NCBI RefSeq assembly: GCF_030730865.1
Contig: NZ_JAVALZ010000002.1
Location: 841,733 to 905,732, forward strand
DNA from: Uliginosibacterium sp. 31-16
GTDB taxonomy: Bacteria; Pseudomonadota; Gammaproteobacteria; Burkholderiales; Rhodocyclaceae
Length of the DNA stretch: 64,000 bases
Direction of reading: 5' to 3'
The notes under the pieces were generated by a model. It made no database searches. It was given only the letters and a program-made list of their open reading frames with translations, and was not told the origin of the DNA. Positions 17,007-25,716 of the stretch are shown here, piece after piece. Position numbers and translations under genes: made by a program. Position 1 is the first letter of the stretch. Each line of letters begins with the position of its first letter.

Positions 17007-17712
17007 CTTCACACCTCCTTGTAAGCACCGATCAGGTTGGACACAACACACACGCACCGTCCGCCGTCGCCGGTCGAATGGTGTAAAGCCGCGCGATAAC
17101 GCGGCGTTTTGAAAAACTTCGGATTGCAGGAAAAGAACATGTCGACATCCGTGCAGGCGACATGTGCAAATCGAGACGACAGATCATGCGACGAGGTGGT
17201 CTCGATGCCTGATCGCAGGAAAATTTTGACGGGGAAAACCGCAGGCAGGAAGAAGAGACAGTTTCACCCTGCATGAATCGCCGAGCGGCGACAGGCCTGA
17301 AGGTTGGGACGCTGGACAAATGTTTGCTGGACACCGGACTCAGTTCGCTTTCGAATGCGCTGACACTGATTACCGTTTAATCCAAAACAGCTAACGAATC
17401 AAGATTTTTTTACATGTCCATTTCATTGCCTCTTCAGAAAAATGACAAAAGCAATGGCAATAAATTAATGAACATGCTCCGAGATCCGCGCCAATAAAAG
17501 ACCTTCACAGCCAGGCTTGATCCAGAGAGAACACGACAGTGCACAAACACGTTTGTCGGAAATTTCATCACAAACAGCGAAAGCATCGTCTTCGCCCGCA
17601 GAGGGCTCCGGACGAAACACACTATATCTAGTTGAAAACACTCCCCGAAAGACTAGCCGCAGTAGCACTGTTTAAGCTCAACTGACACCTCTGTCTGCTG
17701 CATGGCACAGAC
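17007..17712. other. Long intergenic region between histone-like gene and ampD
   Basis: About 700 bases, AT-richer than the surroundings, with no credible gene. The left part must contain the promoter of the histone-like gene. A weak hairpin (GCCGCG/CGCGGC, 17088-17105) and an NrdR-box-like 16-mer (17619-17634) are the only structures seen. Confidence 0.5.
17619..17634. promoter_or_regulatory. NrdR-box-like sequence without an adjacent nrd gene
   Basis: ACACTATATCTAGTTG resembles the NrdR operator (consensus of the form ACACwATATwTwGTGT) that normally lies upstream of ribonucleotide reductase genes. Only one box is visible instead of the usual pair, and no nrdAB follows. It may be a relic or coincidence. 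Confidence 0.35.
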
Positions 17713-18267
17713 TCAAGTCTGCTCCAGCAGTGCATGCAGGCGCCGCCAGTCAAAAAAGGGGCCTGGGTCTGTTTTCCGGGTCGGGGCAATATCGCTGTGG
17801 CCAAGAGTCTCACACAAAGGCAGAGATGCCCGCAGGCACTTGATGAGATCGGCCAGCTGTCTGTATTGAGCCGCCTCAAAAGGCAGGGCATCACATCCCT
17901 CCAGCTCAATACCCAATGAGAAGTCATTGCAGCGCTCACGCCCTCGCCAGGAAGAAACCCCTGCATGCCACGCCCGATCCTGAACAGCGACAAACTGGAT
18001 CAAAGTCCCGTCTCGCCGGATGAAGAAATGCGCAGAAACCCGCAAATGCTGGATCTGAGCATAATAGGGATGTTCGTCGGGGTTAAGAGTATTGGTGAAT
18101 AGTTGCTCGACCCCGGGCCCACCAAACAGGTCAGGGGGCAAACTGATGGCGTGGATTACCAACAGTTGTACAGGAACGTCAGCAGGGCGGGCGTCAAAAT
18201 TCGGCGAAGGCACATGCTTCGCCCCTTCAAGCCAGCCCTGAGCATCCAGGGTCAGTGCTGACAACAT
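17713..18267 (-). CDS. ampD: 1,6-anhydro-N-acetylmuramyl-L-alanine amidase AmpD
   Basis: A 184-residue cytoplasmic zinc amidase of the amidase_2 family, which removes the peptide from anhydro-muropeptides during cell-wall recycling. Seen are the first zinc histidine in LLVIHAISLPP, the motif VSAHFFIRRDGTLIQFV, RAWHAGVSSWRGRE, and the zinc residues in GHSDIAPTRKTDPGP. The ATG at 18267 shares a base with the pilR stop (TGATG arrangement), and a TTG one codon upstream is an alternative. Coupling to pilSR looks like an operon of convenience. No ampG or ampR is nearby. Confidence 0.95.
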   Translation of the reverse strand: MLSALTLDAQGWLEGAKHVPSPNFDARPADVPVQLLVIHAISLPPDLFGGPGVEQLFTNTLNPDEHPYYAQIQHLRVSAHFFIRRDGTLIQFVAVQDRAWHAGVSSWRGRERCNDFSLGIELEGCDALPFEAAQYRQLADLIKCLRASLPLCETLGHSDIAPTRKTDPGPFFDWRRLHALLEQT

Positions 18268-19673
18268 CAATCCAGATCCCCCGCCTCACCCTTCTCGCTC
18301 TTGTCGCCCTTCATGCCCAGACGCTCCATGCGGTAACGCAACGAGCGGAAGGTGACGCCAAGAACCCGGGCCGCAGCAGTACGATTGCCCGAGGTCTTGG
18401 CCAAGGCGTCAACGATAGCTTGCCGCTCGACCTGATCGAGATAGTCCTGCAAGGCTCCACCATTGGCGAGGTCGGCGTTTGATGCCGCACCTTCGCAATC
18501 CTGGGGTTCCAGGTGCAGGTCATCGACATCTATCTCATCGCCCAGCGACAAGGCCAAAGCTCGCTCAAGGATGTTTTCCAGCTCACGCACATTCCCCGGA
18601 AAACCGTACCCCTGCAGCGCATTCAAAGCATGCGTGGTAAGGCGCGGGGCACGCAATCCCGCGTCCGCAGAAAGCCGCTCGAGAATGCTTTCAGCGAGCC
18701 CGGCAATATCGTCGCGGCGCTCGCGCAGCGACGGCATCTTCAGCTCGATCACGTTCAAACGATAAAAAAGATCCTGCCGGAACTTGCCCTGCTCCACCCT
18801 CTCCCGCAAATTCTGGTGGGTTGCCGAAATGATGCGTACATCCACCGCCAGTTCCTGTGGGTCACCAATCCGGCGCACGCGCTTTTCCTGAATCACCCGC
18901 AAAAGCTTGACCTGCATCGCCAGCGGCAGATCGGCGACCTCATCCAGAAACAGAGTGCCACCATCGGCGGCCTGAAAGAACCCATCCCGGTCCGTCTCTG
19001 CTCCTGTGAACGCCCCTTTGCGATACCCAAAGAACTCGCTTTCCATCAAATTTTCGGGGATCGCACCACAGTTGACCCCTACAAAAGGTTTGTCGCCGCG
19101 TGGCCCCAATCCATGCACCAGGCGAGCCGCACGCTCCTTGCCGCTCCCGGACTCTCCAGAGATATATACCGGAGCCTGACTGCGAGCCAGACGCTCGATC
19201 ATGGCCCGTACCTGCAGCATGGCGGGTGAGCCGCCGGTAAGTTGGACGACAGGCTTGTTATCCTTGAGCTGGGGCTTGGGCACATCCAGTGCCGACTTCA
19301 CCAGCGCACGCAACTGATCCAGCGCTACAGGTTTGGAAAGGTAGTCAAAAGCCCCCGCCTTGAGTGCAGCAACCGCGTTGTCCATGCTGCCATGGGCAGT
19401 AATCACGGCAACCGGCAGATCCGTGCAATGTTCGCCAATGTATTTGACGATATCCAGCCCCTCGCCGTCGGGCAAGCGCATGTCGGTCAGGCACAAGCGA
19501 TACTGGCGCTCGCTGACAAGGCGAATGGCGTCCTTTACGGAGCCTGCCGCATCCACGCCCAGCCCCATGCGCACCAGTGAGAGTTCGATCAGCTCGCGGA
19601 TATCTTCTTCGTCGTCGACGATCAGTACATCTACGCTACGTCCTTTGCGACGCTCCTGATTGTCGCTGCTCAT
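18267..19673 (-). CDS. pilR: Sigma-54-dependent response regulator PilR
   Basis: A 468-residue NtrC-type regulator. The receiver domain has the acidic pair (VDDEED) and phospho-acceptor D64 in LTDMRLPDG. The AAA+ domain has Walker A GESGSGKE (173-180) and the sigma-54 contact loop GAFTGA (220-225). The C-terminal Fis-type helix-turn-helix ends RTAAARVLGVTFRSLRYRME. Adjacency to pilS makes PilR, the activator of type IV pilin transcription, the best call over other NtrC-type proteins. Its start overlaps the pilS stop (ATGA), and its stop overlaps the ampD start. Confidence 0.93.
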   Translation of the reverse strand: MSSDNQERRKGRSVDVLIVDDEEDIRELIELSLVRMGLGVDAAGSVKDAIRLVSERQYRLCLTDMRLPDGEGLDIVKYIGEHCTDLPVAVITAHGSMDNAVAALKAGAFDYLSKPVALDQLRALVKSALDVPKPQLKDNKPVVQLTGGSPAMLQVRAMIERLARSQAPVYISGESGSGKERAARLVHGLGPRGDKPFVGVNCGAIPENLMESEFFGYRKGAFTGAETDRDGFFQAADGGTLFLDEVADLPLAMQVKLLRVIQEKRVRRIGDPQELAVDVRIISATHQNLRERVEQGKFRQDLFYRLNVIELKMPSLRERRDDIAGLAESILERLSADAGLRAPRLTTHALNALQGYGFPGNVRELENILERALALSLGDEIDVDDLHLEPQDCEGAASNADLANGGALQDYLDQVERQAIVDALAKTSGNRTAAARVLGVTFRSLRYRMERLGMKGDKSEKGEAGDLD

Positions 19674-21232
19674 GCAGTTCTCCTGGCTATCAAATGAAAT
19701 TCCGCGCCCCCGGGTGCCTCCAGCAAACTCAGTTCCGCGCCATTGGCGTCCGCCAGCTCACGAGCCATGAACAGACCCAGCCCGGTACCCTTGGGGTCAG
19801 AGGTAAAAAAGGGTTCGAACACCTTGGCCCGGTCTTCTATGGCAATTCCCGGACCATCGTCGCGAATGGCAATCAGCACCCGACGCTCATCCTGCGCCCT
19901 TGCGCTCAGGCAGATGCTGCCAGGCGTTCCGGAGCAATAGCGGCTGGCATTGCCCAGCAAGTTGGCGAGGATCTGGTACAGATGCACACGGTCGAAATTC
20001 AGCATTACATGCTCTTCGAGCTCCAGCCGCACCAATTGCGCGACCTGTGGCGCAGGAATCGAGAATTCATCCACGAAACTGCGGCAGAACTGGGCTGCAT
20101 CCAGCGATTCAACGGTCAGACGATCCCGTCGGCCAAGCTCCAGCACATCCCGCACCATGCGTTCGATGCGTGCCGCATTGTCACGAATAATCCGCACCAG
20201 ACGCTCCTGCACGTCCTGCCTCTTCTCTTCAAGCAACAGCTCCCCCGCGTGCGACACAGCCGAGAGTGGATTGCGGATCTCGTGTGCAATATTGGCGGTC
20301 AGGCGCCCAAGCGCCGCCAGCTTGATCTGCTGGGCCTGCGCCTGCACCCGGTCCATATCTTCGAGATACAGCAACGTATCGCTCCCGTCGCGCCCCTCAT
20401 CAATCATCACACGCCGCACATGCAGGGTCTTGCCGGTCAGCGCGGCAACCAGCTGCACACTCTCCGGACTCTTTTCCAGAAGCACGCTGCTGGCCAGTTC
20501 GGGCACCCTCTCGGCAACACGATCTCCTGTCTGCAATGCCACCCCGAGCAGATCACCGGCACGAGGGTTCACCTGACGAACCACGCCCGCATCATCCACG
20601 ACGACCACGCCATCCTGCATATCCTCGATGATGCGCGCATTGACCTGCAGCTGCCGCGCCAGATCAAACCCCCGCAGGCGCGCCAGCGCCTCATTCGCCA
20701 GCGCCCGGCGAGCCAGCATGCGGGCCACCACTGCAACCGCAAAGAAGCCCACACAGACGATTGCAGCCTGCGAAAAGTCCACTTGGCTGTCGTTGTCGGT
20801 GAGCACCCGGAAGACCTGATCCCCCAGCACCGCCAGCGTAGCCAGCGAGGCAGCACCCAGAACCATGCGCCCATGCCCGATCAGACCCGCCCCGGCAATC
20901 GAGGTCATCATCAGGAAGGGAACGCCGCTGCGGAACCCGCCGCTGGCATACATGAACACCGACAGCATGACGATATCGAGCGCCGTCTGCAGCCCCAGAC
21001 TACGCTCCCCATAGTGGGGGCTGCCTGCATGCAGCAGGAAGAAGGCGAACGCCATCACCCAGTAGGCAATGATGGTGACCAGAAAGATCTCGGGGGCCTT
21101 CTGGCCGAAGCTGAACACCCCGCCAAAGATCGCGAAAGCACTTGCCACCACGATCCGATACAGATTGAAGTAGCGGATTGAAACCGCCCGTGAATGGCTG
21201 GCTTCGCCAGGCAGGGAAACCCCGGCGCTCAA
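19670..21232 (-). CDS. pilS: Type IV pilus sensor histidine kinase PilS
   Basis: A kinase of about 520 residues with six N-terminal transmembrane helices, a PAS-like segment (RIIEDMQDGVVVVDDAGVVRQ), the HisKA box NIAHEIRNPLSAVSH (H317 from the chosen start) and an ATPase domain with RDDGPGI and GTGLGLFMA. This is the PilS plan. The start is uncertain: a TTG at 21232 overlaps the stop of the preceding gene (TTGA) and gives a sensible N-terminus, while the frame stays open to 21334 with an arginine-rich, unlikely extension. It phosphorylates PilR, encoded immediately downstream. Confidence 0.9.
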   Translation of the reverse strand: MSAGVSLPGEASHSRAVSIRYFNLYRIVVASAFAIFGGVFSFGQKAPEIFLVTIIAYWVMAFAFFLLHAGSPHYGERSLGLQTALDIVMLSVFMYASGGFRSGVPFLMMTSIAGAGLIGHGRMVLGAASLATLAVLGDQVFRVLTDNDSQVDFSQAAIVCVGFFAVAVVARMLARRALANEALARLRGFDLARQLQVNARIIEDMQDGVVVVDDAGVVRQVNPRAGDLLGVALQTGDRVAERVPELASSVLLEKSPESVQLVAALTGKTLHVRRVMIDEGRDGSDTLLYLEDMDRVQAQAQQIKLAALGRLTANIAHEIRNPLSAVSHAGELLLEEKRQDVQERLVRIIRDNAARIERMVRDVLELGRRDRLTVESLDAAQFCRSFVDEFSIPAPQVAQLVRLELEEHVMLNFDRVHLYQILANLLGNASRYCSGTPGSICLSARAQDERRVLIAIRDDGPGIAIEDRAKVFEPFFTSDPKGTGLGLFMARELADANGAELSLLEAPGGAEFHLIARRTA

Positions 21233-21477
21233 GACGTACGCCCCGCAGCCCGGGCGTGTTCGGGTGAGCAGAAGAACTCGCCGCCGCTGATCAGGCCTTC
21301 GCTCTCCGGCACCAGCACGCCACAGTGGAAGCACTCGCGCATCGTTTCAGGGGAAACGTCACGACCTCCATCTTCCCCCCGCGAAGAGGACTGTCCGTCG
21401 ACATCCTGACGACGCCACAGACGACGCGCATACCAGATCGCCACCAACCCCAACAGGAACAGAAACAGCTTCTGCAT
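21229..21477 (-). CDS. PP0621-type small membrane/zinc-ribbon protein
   Basis: An 82-residue protein with one N-terminal membrane segment (KLFLFLLGLVAIWYARRLWR), an acidic linker, and a C-terminal cysteine pattern (CFHCGVLVPESEG, then FFCSPEHARA) as in treble-clef/zinc-ribbon domains. It matches my memory of the PP0621 family found upstream of pilS in many betaproteobacteria. Its stop overlaps the proposed pilS start. The role is unknown; the context suggests accessory function to PilSR signalling. Confidence 0.8.
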   Translation of the reverse strand: MQKLFLFLLGLVAIWYARRLWRRQDVDGQSSSRGEDGGRDVSPETMRECFHCGVLVPESEGLISGGEFFCSPEHARAAGRTS

Positions 21478-21698
21478 ACCGGCTCCATGCCATTCAAGCC
21501 TCGCAGTTTATCCCGGCAGGCGGTCTGATCAAATGCCGGCAGCGCCGTGAACGCAATAATCCTTCCGAATCCATTCCTGTCTTCGGCCCACACACTTCGA
21601 CCAGGGGGCCGCCACGTGCCTGGCAGACAAAATCACTCCGTCCCATGCGCAAGGATGAACCATGTCATCCTCAGCACGGACCCGCCATCCTGCAGGGT

Positions 21699-21820
21699 GC
21701 CCCGCTGAAGAGCCGCGCCCGGCGGTCTTTGCAGAGCATGCCTCGTGGTAATACAGGCGCACTGGGCACTTGCGGCAGGGGTGCCGCGTCAGCCCCTCTG
21801 CACGCGGCTCTTCAGGCAGG
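21699..21820. repeat. Dispersed palindromic repeat, inverted pair (locus B)
   Basis: GCTGAAGAGCCGCG (21704-21717) and its near reverse complement CGCGGCTCTTCAGGC (21803-21817) match the left part of the repeat family described at 2496. The interior is degenerate (CCGGCGGTCTTTGCAGAGC). It sits in the 490-base gene-free stretch between the PP0621-type gene and the EF-hand gene, which holds no other feature except the inverted repeat at 21891. Confidence 0.55.
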
Positions 21821-21890
21821 CGTCACTAACTACCGTGTCACTCAAGCGGAAGCTCGAGACGGGACTGCTCCGGCCGAAGAACATATTGAC

Positions 21891-21936
21891 GCCGAACCTC
21901 GCCGGTGGACGGCAACATCCACCGGCGAGGTTCGGC
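21891..21936. other. Perfect 19-bp inverted repeat downstream of the EF-hand gene
   Basis: The arms 21891-21909 and 21918-21936 (GCCGAACCTCGCCGGTGGA and its reverse complement) are perfect, with an eight-base loop. It lies 30 bases past the stop of the minus-strand EF-hand gene. The sequence after it on that strand is only moderately T-rich (TCAATATGTTCTT), so it is a probable but non-standard terminator. Confidence 0.6.
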
Positions 21937-21966
21937 ATGTAAATGCAGGCAGGGAATGAAGCCCGC

Positions 21967-22623
21967 TCAAGCGACGACCGACAACGAACTGCTCTGGTTT
22001 GCGCTGTTCGTGCCAAACGCCCCGTAAGACTGGGCCAGCTGCATGACCTTGAGCATGACAGCGAACTCGTTTTCGGTACTCGTGGTGCCGGTACTGCTCG
22101 CCCCGCTCGATGACGTGCTGCTGTTGGCCTGATCGTAGGCCATGGCTTCCTGCATGCTGACCTTGCCATTGCCATCGGTATCCGCTTCATCGAAATTCGC
22201 CACGATGTTCGAGATCAGGCTGGAGCGCTTGCTGTCCGTGCTGCCGATTTCGTCGAGCTGGCTGCTCAGCTCATCCTGAGTAAAACCTTCGTCATCAGCG
22301 GGTGGCGGCGGAGGCATGCCGCCTGCGCCGCCCGGCTCCCCCATCGCACTCATGGCACTGCTCATGCGCATGCCGTCGAGCTGGCTGTCGATCTGGTCAG
22401 CCAGCTTCTGCAGACTGCTCGACAACTCGCTTTCCGTGATCTTGCCGTCCTGGTCACTATCCAGACTGGAAAACACCTCATCAGCACTGCTTGCGCTGCT
22501 GCTCGCTGAAATCTTGTCAAAAGCGCTCTGCAGGTCCGTCTTCTCGATGTAGCCCTGGCTCTTGGTATCCAGTCTGGCAAACAGGGTGCTGGCCAGGCTG
22601 CTGATGCTGCTGATACTGCTCAT
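21967..22623 (-). CDS. EF-hand protein, XopAW-like
   Basis: A 218-residue serine-rich protein without a classical signal peptide. It begins MSSISSISSLASTLFARLD and carries EF-hand loops at SLDSDQDGKITESE and ADTDGNGKVSMQEA, with two further degenerate ones (DTKSQGYIEKTD and the GFTQDELSSQ region). The composition, the serine-rich start and a proline patch (PPPPPADDE) match my memory of the family named after the Xanthomonas effector XopAW, which is widespread in species lacking type III secretion. The start at 22623 is supported by GAGGAG; the frame extends further upstream without that support. Calcium binding is likely; export is not shown. Confidence 0.75.
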   Translation of the reverse strand: MSSISSISSLASTLFARLDTKSQGYIEKTDLQSAFDKISASSSASSADEVFSSLDSDQDGKITESELSSSLQKLADQIDSQLDGMRMSSAMSAMGEPGGAGGMPPPPPADDEGFTQDELSSQLDEIGSTDSKRSSLISNIVANFDEADTDGNGKVSMQEAMAYDQANSSTSSSGASSTGTTSTENEFAVMLKVMQLAQSYGAFGTNSANQSSSLSVVA

Positions 22624-22971
22624 GATGGACTCCTCTTCTTGCGTGAAAAAAGTACTGCCGACCTCAGGTCGGCCACGACTTCCGCACCTGTACACCACTC
22701 ATGCATATCGCTGGCGCAAGGCAGCACACTCTCTGCAAGATATCGGCCCACGTGGCCCTGGGCTGGGCCCTAATGGCGTTAAAGCACTTAAAAAATCCTC
22801 AAGAAATCCACTTCACAGCCTGTTTTCCAGCTTGACGAAAAGCCTTCGAATGCACAAGCCGGCAAAATATTCCGGCCGGCACGACCGTCATGGCCGGCTG
22901 GCCATCTCCCAGATCGCCCACCATCCGGCACTCTGGACAAATCAGCGCCTCTCCAGCGGCAAGCTTTGCCG

Positions 22972-23003
22972 CAAAAAAAGCGCCCGATCGCAAAACCGGG
23001 CGC
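22972..23003 (-). terminator. Rho-independent terminator of the Spy/CpxP-like gene
   Basis: On the minus strand GCGCCCG (23003-22997) pairs with CGGGCGC (22986-22980) around a ten-base loop and is followed by seven T residues. The rest of the stretch 22624-22971 between this terminator and the EF-hand gene start holds no gene I can support. Confidence 0.88.
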
Positions 23004-23040
23004 ATAAAGGACAAGCTTCAGGACTCCCTCGTCGGGAGAA

Positions 23041-23586
23041 TTAACGAGGGCTGATCTTGTCTTCAGGGACAGCAGGAGCAAATGGGGGGCGCCACGCCCG
23101 ACCGTTCTCTTCCACATGGCGACGCTGCTCGGGGGTAAGCAGCGCGCGAATCCGGGCTTGCGCCGTCGCATGCAGCAAAACGATTTCGCCATGTGCCTTG
23201 CCTGCCGCCTCTGCCAAAGCCCTGGCTCGCGCTGCATCAAAGCTCGCAGCCAGCGACAGGCTGCGCAACGCCTCCTCCGCATGCCGCGACTTCTTCATGG
23301 CGTCGCGAAGCGCCGGAGCCTGGGCATGGAGGATCAGGAAAACTTCATCCTGCTGCGCCTCGCTCAAATCCAGCTCGCGCAACTCCGGTGGCAAAAACGG
23401 ACCGGGCATCGGCTCACGGAAAGGTAGCGGCGGCATCCCTTCCGGCCCGCTACGGGGAACTCCTCGACCATGCGGCACAGGTGCCGCACCGGCGGTGGGT
23501 ACAGGGGAAATATTCTGTGCTGCAGCGAGCAGCGGCAGGCATGCAAAGACCAGCAACAAGTGCCGGGCGGAATGGAATCGGGACAT
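23041..23586 (-). CDS. Periplasmic Spy/CpxP-like protein
   Basis: A 181-residue protein with a signal peptide (cleavage near AAAQ), a proline/glycine-rich region (about 30-65) and a helical domain with LxxxQ repeats: LDLSEAQQDEVFLIL and IRALLTPEQRRHVEE. That is the LTxxQ pattern of the Spy/CpxP chaperone family, which also restrains the CpxA kinase. The start at 23586 is supported by GGAGG and by the signal peptide directly after it. It is divergent from a CpxRA-like two-component pair, which strengthens the call; the promoter region between them (about 200 bases) is probably shared. Confidence 0.85.
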   Translation of the reverse strand: MSRFHSARHLLLVFACLPLLAAAQNISPVPTAGAAPVPHGRGVPRSGPEGMPPLPFREPMPGPFLPPELRELDLSEAQQDEVFLILHAQAPALRDAMKKSRHAEEALRSLSLAASFDAARARALAEAAGKAHGEIVLLHATAQARIRALLTPEQRRHVEENGRAWRPPFAPAVPEDKISPR

Positions 23587-23787
23587 GCTGAAAACCTCCG
23601 GAAGACGCGGTTTTGCGGGCTTGCAAGACGTACCGGCATTCTTCGGCCACAGCCTGTAAAACGCACTCAAGTCACCGTAAAAGACGATCAAACGGCGGGT
23701 AAAAAACGTTAAATCTGCTCAATCGGAACGCTGAAATGCCCGGCAGCATGCCTATCATGCGAACAGGACAAATCAGGAGTGGCACAC

Positions 23788-24474
23788 ATGGCCAGCAAAG
23801 TATTACTGGTGGACGACGACACCGAACTGGTCGAGATGATGGCCGACTACCTTGGCCGCGAAGGCTTCGAGGTCGAAACAGCACATGACGGCGAACAAGG
23901 TCTGATCCGTGCCCTGAGCGGCGAGTTCTCGATTGCCGTACTGGATGTGATGATGCCGCAGATGAGTGGCATCGAGGTTCTCAACCAGATCCGCAAACGC
24001 AGCCGCATGCCGGTACTGATGCTCACCGCGCGCGGCGACGACATCGACCGTATCGTCGGTCTCGAACAGGGCGCCGACGACTACGTACCCAAGCCCTGCA
24101 CTGCACGCGAAATTTCGGCCCGGATCCGCGCCATCCTGCGTCGCTCCGGCGGGCTGGAAGAAAACACCAGTCAGCCGGTCAATGCCGGCGGCCTGTCAAT
24201 GTGGCCGGAACAACGTCGCGCCGAATGGCAAGGCCAGCCGCTGGAACTGACCAGCACCGAATTCAACCTGCTTGAAGTACTGGCCCGCAATGCCGGGCGC
24301 ACGGTCAGCAAGGCCGAGCTTTCGGAACAGGGGCTGGGCCGCCCGCTGCAGAAATTCGACCGCAGCATCGAAGTGCATCTGTCCAAAATCCGCGAGAAAC
24401 TCGGCCTGCTCGCCGATGGCCGCTCCAGCATCCAGACGATCTTTCGTCAGGGCTATCAATTCATCAAGGCTTAA
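23788..24474 (+). CDS. OmpR/CpxR-type response regulator
   Basis: A 228-residue regulator with a receiver domain (acidic pocket VDDDTELVE, phospho-acceptor in AVLDVMMPQMSG) and an OmpR-type winged helix (RRAEWQGQPLELTSTEFNLL, IEVHLSKIREKLG, IQTIFRQGYQFI). I chose the ATG at 23788 with AGGAG eight bases upstream over a GTG three codons earlier. It lies eight bases before the kinase gene. Context with a CpxP-like gene suggests an envelope-stress regulator. Confidence 0.93.
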   Translation: MASKVLLVDDDTELVEMMADYLGREGFEVETAHDGEQGLIRALSGEFSIAVLDVMMPQMSGIEVLNQIRKRSRMPVLMLTARGDDIDRIVGLEQGADDYVPKPCTAREISARIRAILRRSGGLEENTSQPVNAGGLSMWPEQRRAEWQGQPLELTSTEFNLLEVLARNAGRTVSKAELSEQGLGRPLQKFDRSIEVHLSKIREKLGLLADGRSSIQTIFRQGYQFIKA

Positions 24475-24482
24475 GGTCAGAC

Positions 24483-25655
24483 ATGGGTCGTCTGTTCTGG
24501 AAGATTTTCGCCGTCATCCTTGTCACCCAGCTGGTCAGCACCGGAGTCGTCGGAACCCTGCTGTGGCTGAATGGGCCGCAGCGCGAATTCCGGCCACCGC
24601 CCGATGCGGCCTGGGCCCGACCTGGTCCACCAGGCCCGGGCGGGACGAGCGCAGCAAGTGTGCCGGGGGCGCCGCACACCGAGTTTCAGGAGCGGCGCTT
24701 TCCGCCTCCGCCTGGCGGTGCAGGGCTCTTGCCCGGCCCGCGTGGCTTCCCCTGGCTGCCGGTCATCGTCGGCGGTCTGGCCAGCCTGCTCTTCGCCGGC
24801 CTGCTGGCCCGCTACCTGTCGCGCCCGATCATGGCGCTGCGGCGTGCCTTCGCCGCAGTTGCCAAAGGGAACTTCAACGTCCGGCCGAGCACTGAAATCG
24901 GCTCGCGCCGCGACGAACTGGCTGAGTTGAGTGTGGATTTTGAACATACCGCCAGCCAGCTCAAGAACCTGATGGATAGCCAGCGTCGCCTGCTGCACGA
25001 CGTGTCGCACGAAGTCCGCTCGCCTCTGGCGCGCATGCAACTGGCCATCGATCTTGCCCGCCAGCAACCCGAAAAAGCCGAATCCAGCATGCAGCGCATC
25101 GAACGCGAGTCCGGCCGCATCGACCGCCTGGTCGAAGAGCTGCTGACCCTCTCGCGGCTGGAGGCACGTTCCTGCGGCGCGCTGGACGAAGAGGTCGACA
25201 TGCTCGATCTGGTCGAAGAGGTCGTCGAAGATGCACGTTTTGAAGCCAGCGCCACCTTGCGCAAGGTCGAGTTCTCGGCCAACGGCGCAGCACAGGTCAA
25301 AGGGCGTGCCGAGCTGTTGCAACGCGCCGTCGAGAATGTCGTGCGCAATGCGCTGCGCCACACCTTCGAAGGCACCACGGTGCAAGTCAGCCTGTATACC
25401 AGCGGAGCCTGGCTGAGCATTCGCGTCGAAGACGACGGTCCCGGTCTGCCGGATGCTGCACTGGGCGTCATCTTCGAGCCCTTCGTGCGCTTTCGTGAAG
25501 ATCGTGGCAACGACGGCTACGGCCTCGGCCTGGCGATCACCCGTCACACCATCGAAGCCCATGGCGGCAGCGTCAGCGCGACCAACCGTGATCAGGGTGG
25601 CCTGTGCATCGAAATGCGCCTGCCATCCCGGCATCCGCTGAAAAGCGGCTACTGA
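24483..25655 (+). CDS. CpxA-like sensor histidine kinase with proline-rich periplasmic loop
   Basis: A 390-residue kinase. Transmembrane helix 1 (about 8-29) is followed by a periplasmic loop (about 30-95) that is dominated by P, G, A and R rather than a folded sensor. Then come transmembrane helix 2 (about 97-116), HAMP, the HisKA box HDVSHEVRSPLARMQ (H176), N box (ENVVRNALRHT), G1 (EDDGPGLP) and G2 (GYGLGLAIT). Its catalytic part resembles CpxA. Its last residues and stop codon lie in a copy of the dispersed palindromic repeat. Regulation by the divergent CpxP-like protein is inferred. Confidence 0.92.
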   Translation: MGRLFWKIFAVILVTQLVSTGVVGTLLWLNGPQREFRPPPDAAWARPGPPGPGGTSAASVPGAPHTEFQERRFPPPPGGAGLLPGPRGFPWLPVIVGGLASLLFAGLLARYLSRPIMALRRAFAAVAKGNFNVRPSTEIGSRRDELAELSVDFEHTASQLKNLMDSQRRLLHDVSHEVRSPLARMQLAIDLARQQPEKAESSMQRIERESGRIDRLVEELLTLSRLEARSCGALDEEVDMLDLVEEVVEDARFEASATLRKVEFSANGAAQVKGRAELLQRAVENVVRNALRHTFEGTTVQVSLYTSGAWLSIRVEDDGPGLPDAALGVIFEPFVRFREDRGNDGYGLGLAITRHTIEAHGGSVSATNRDQGGLCIEMRLPSRHPLKSGY

Positions 25656-25716
25656 CGGACTTCTTCAGCGCCCACCGCCACACAGCCGCGCACAGCAAGG
25701 CTCTTCAGCCGGCCTG
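25637..25716. repeat. Dispersed palindromic repeat (locus C)
   Basis: 25637-25669 (GCTGAAAAGCGGCTACTG plus ACGGACTTCTTCAGC) is a good copy of the family. A second, weaker inverted part (AAGGCTCTTCAGCCGGCC, about 25697-25714) follows. The first copy overlaps the 3' end of the CpxA-like gene and provides its stop codon. Confidence 0.65.

Noticed and set aside
16135..17112. A 325-codon Ala/Gly/Phe/Leu-rich frame opposite the histone-like gene
   Set aside because: It is the mirror of a low-complexity A/K/P gene. The gene on the minus strand has AGGAGG and a strong terminator; the plus frame has neither.
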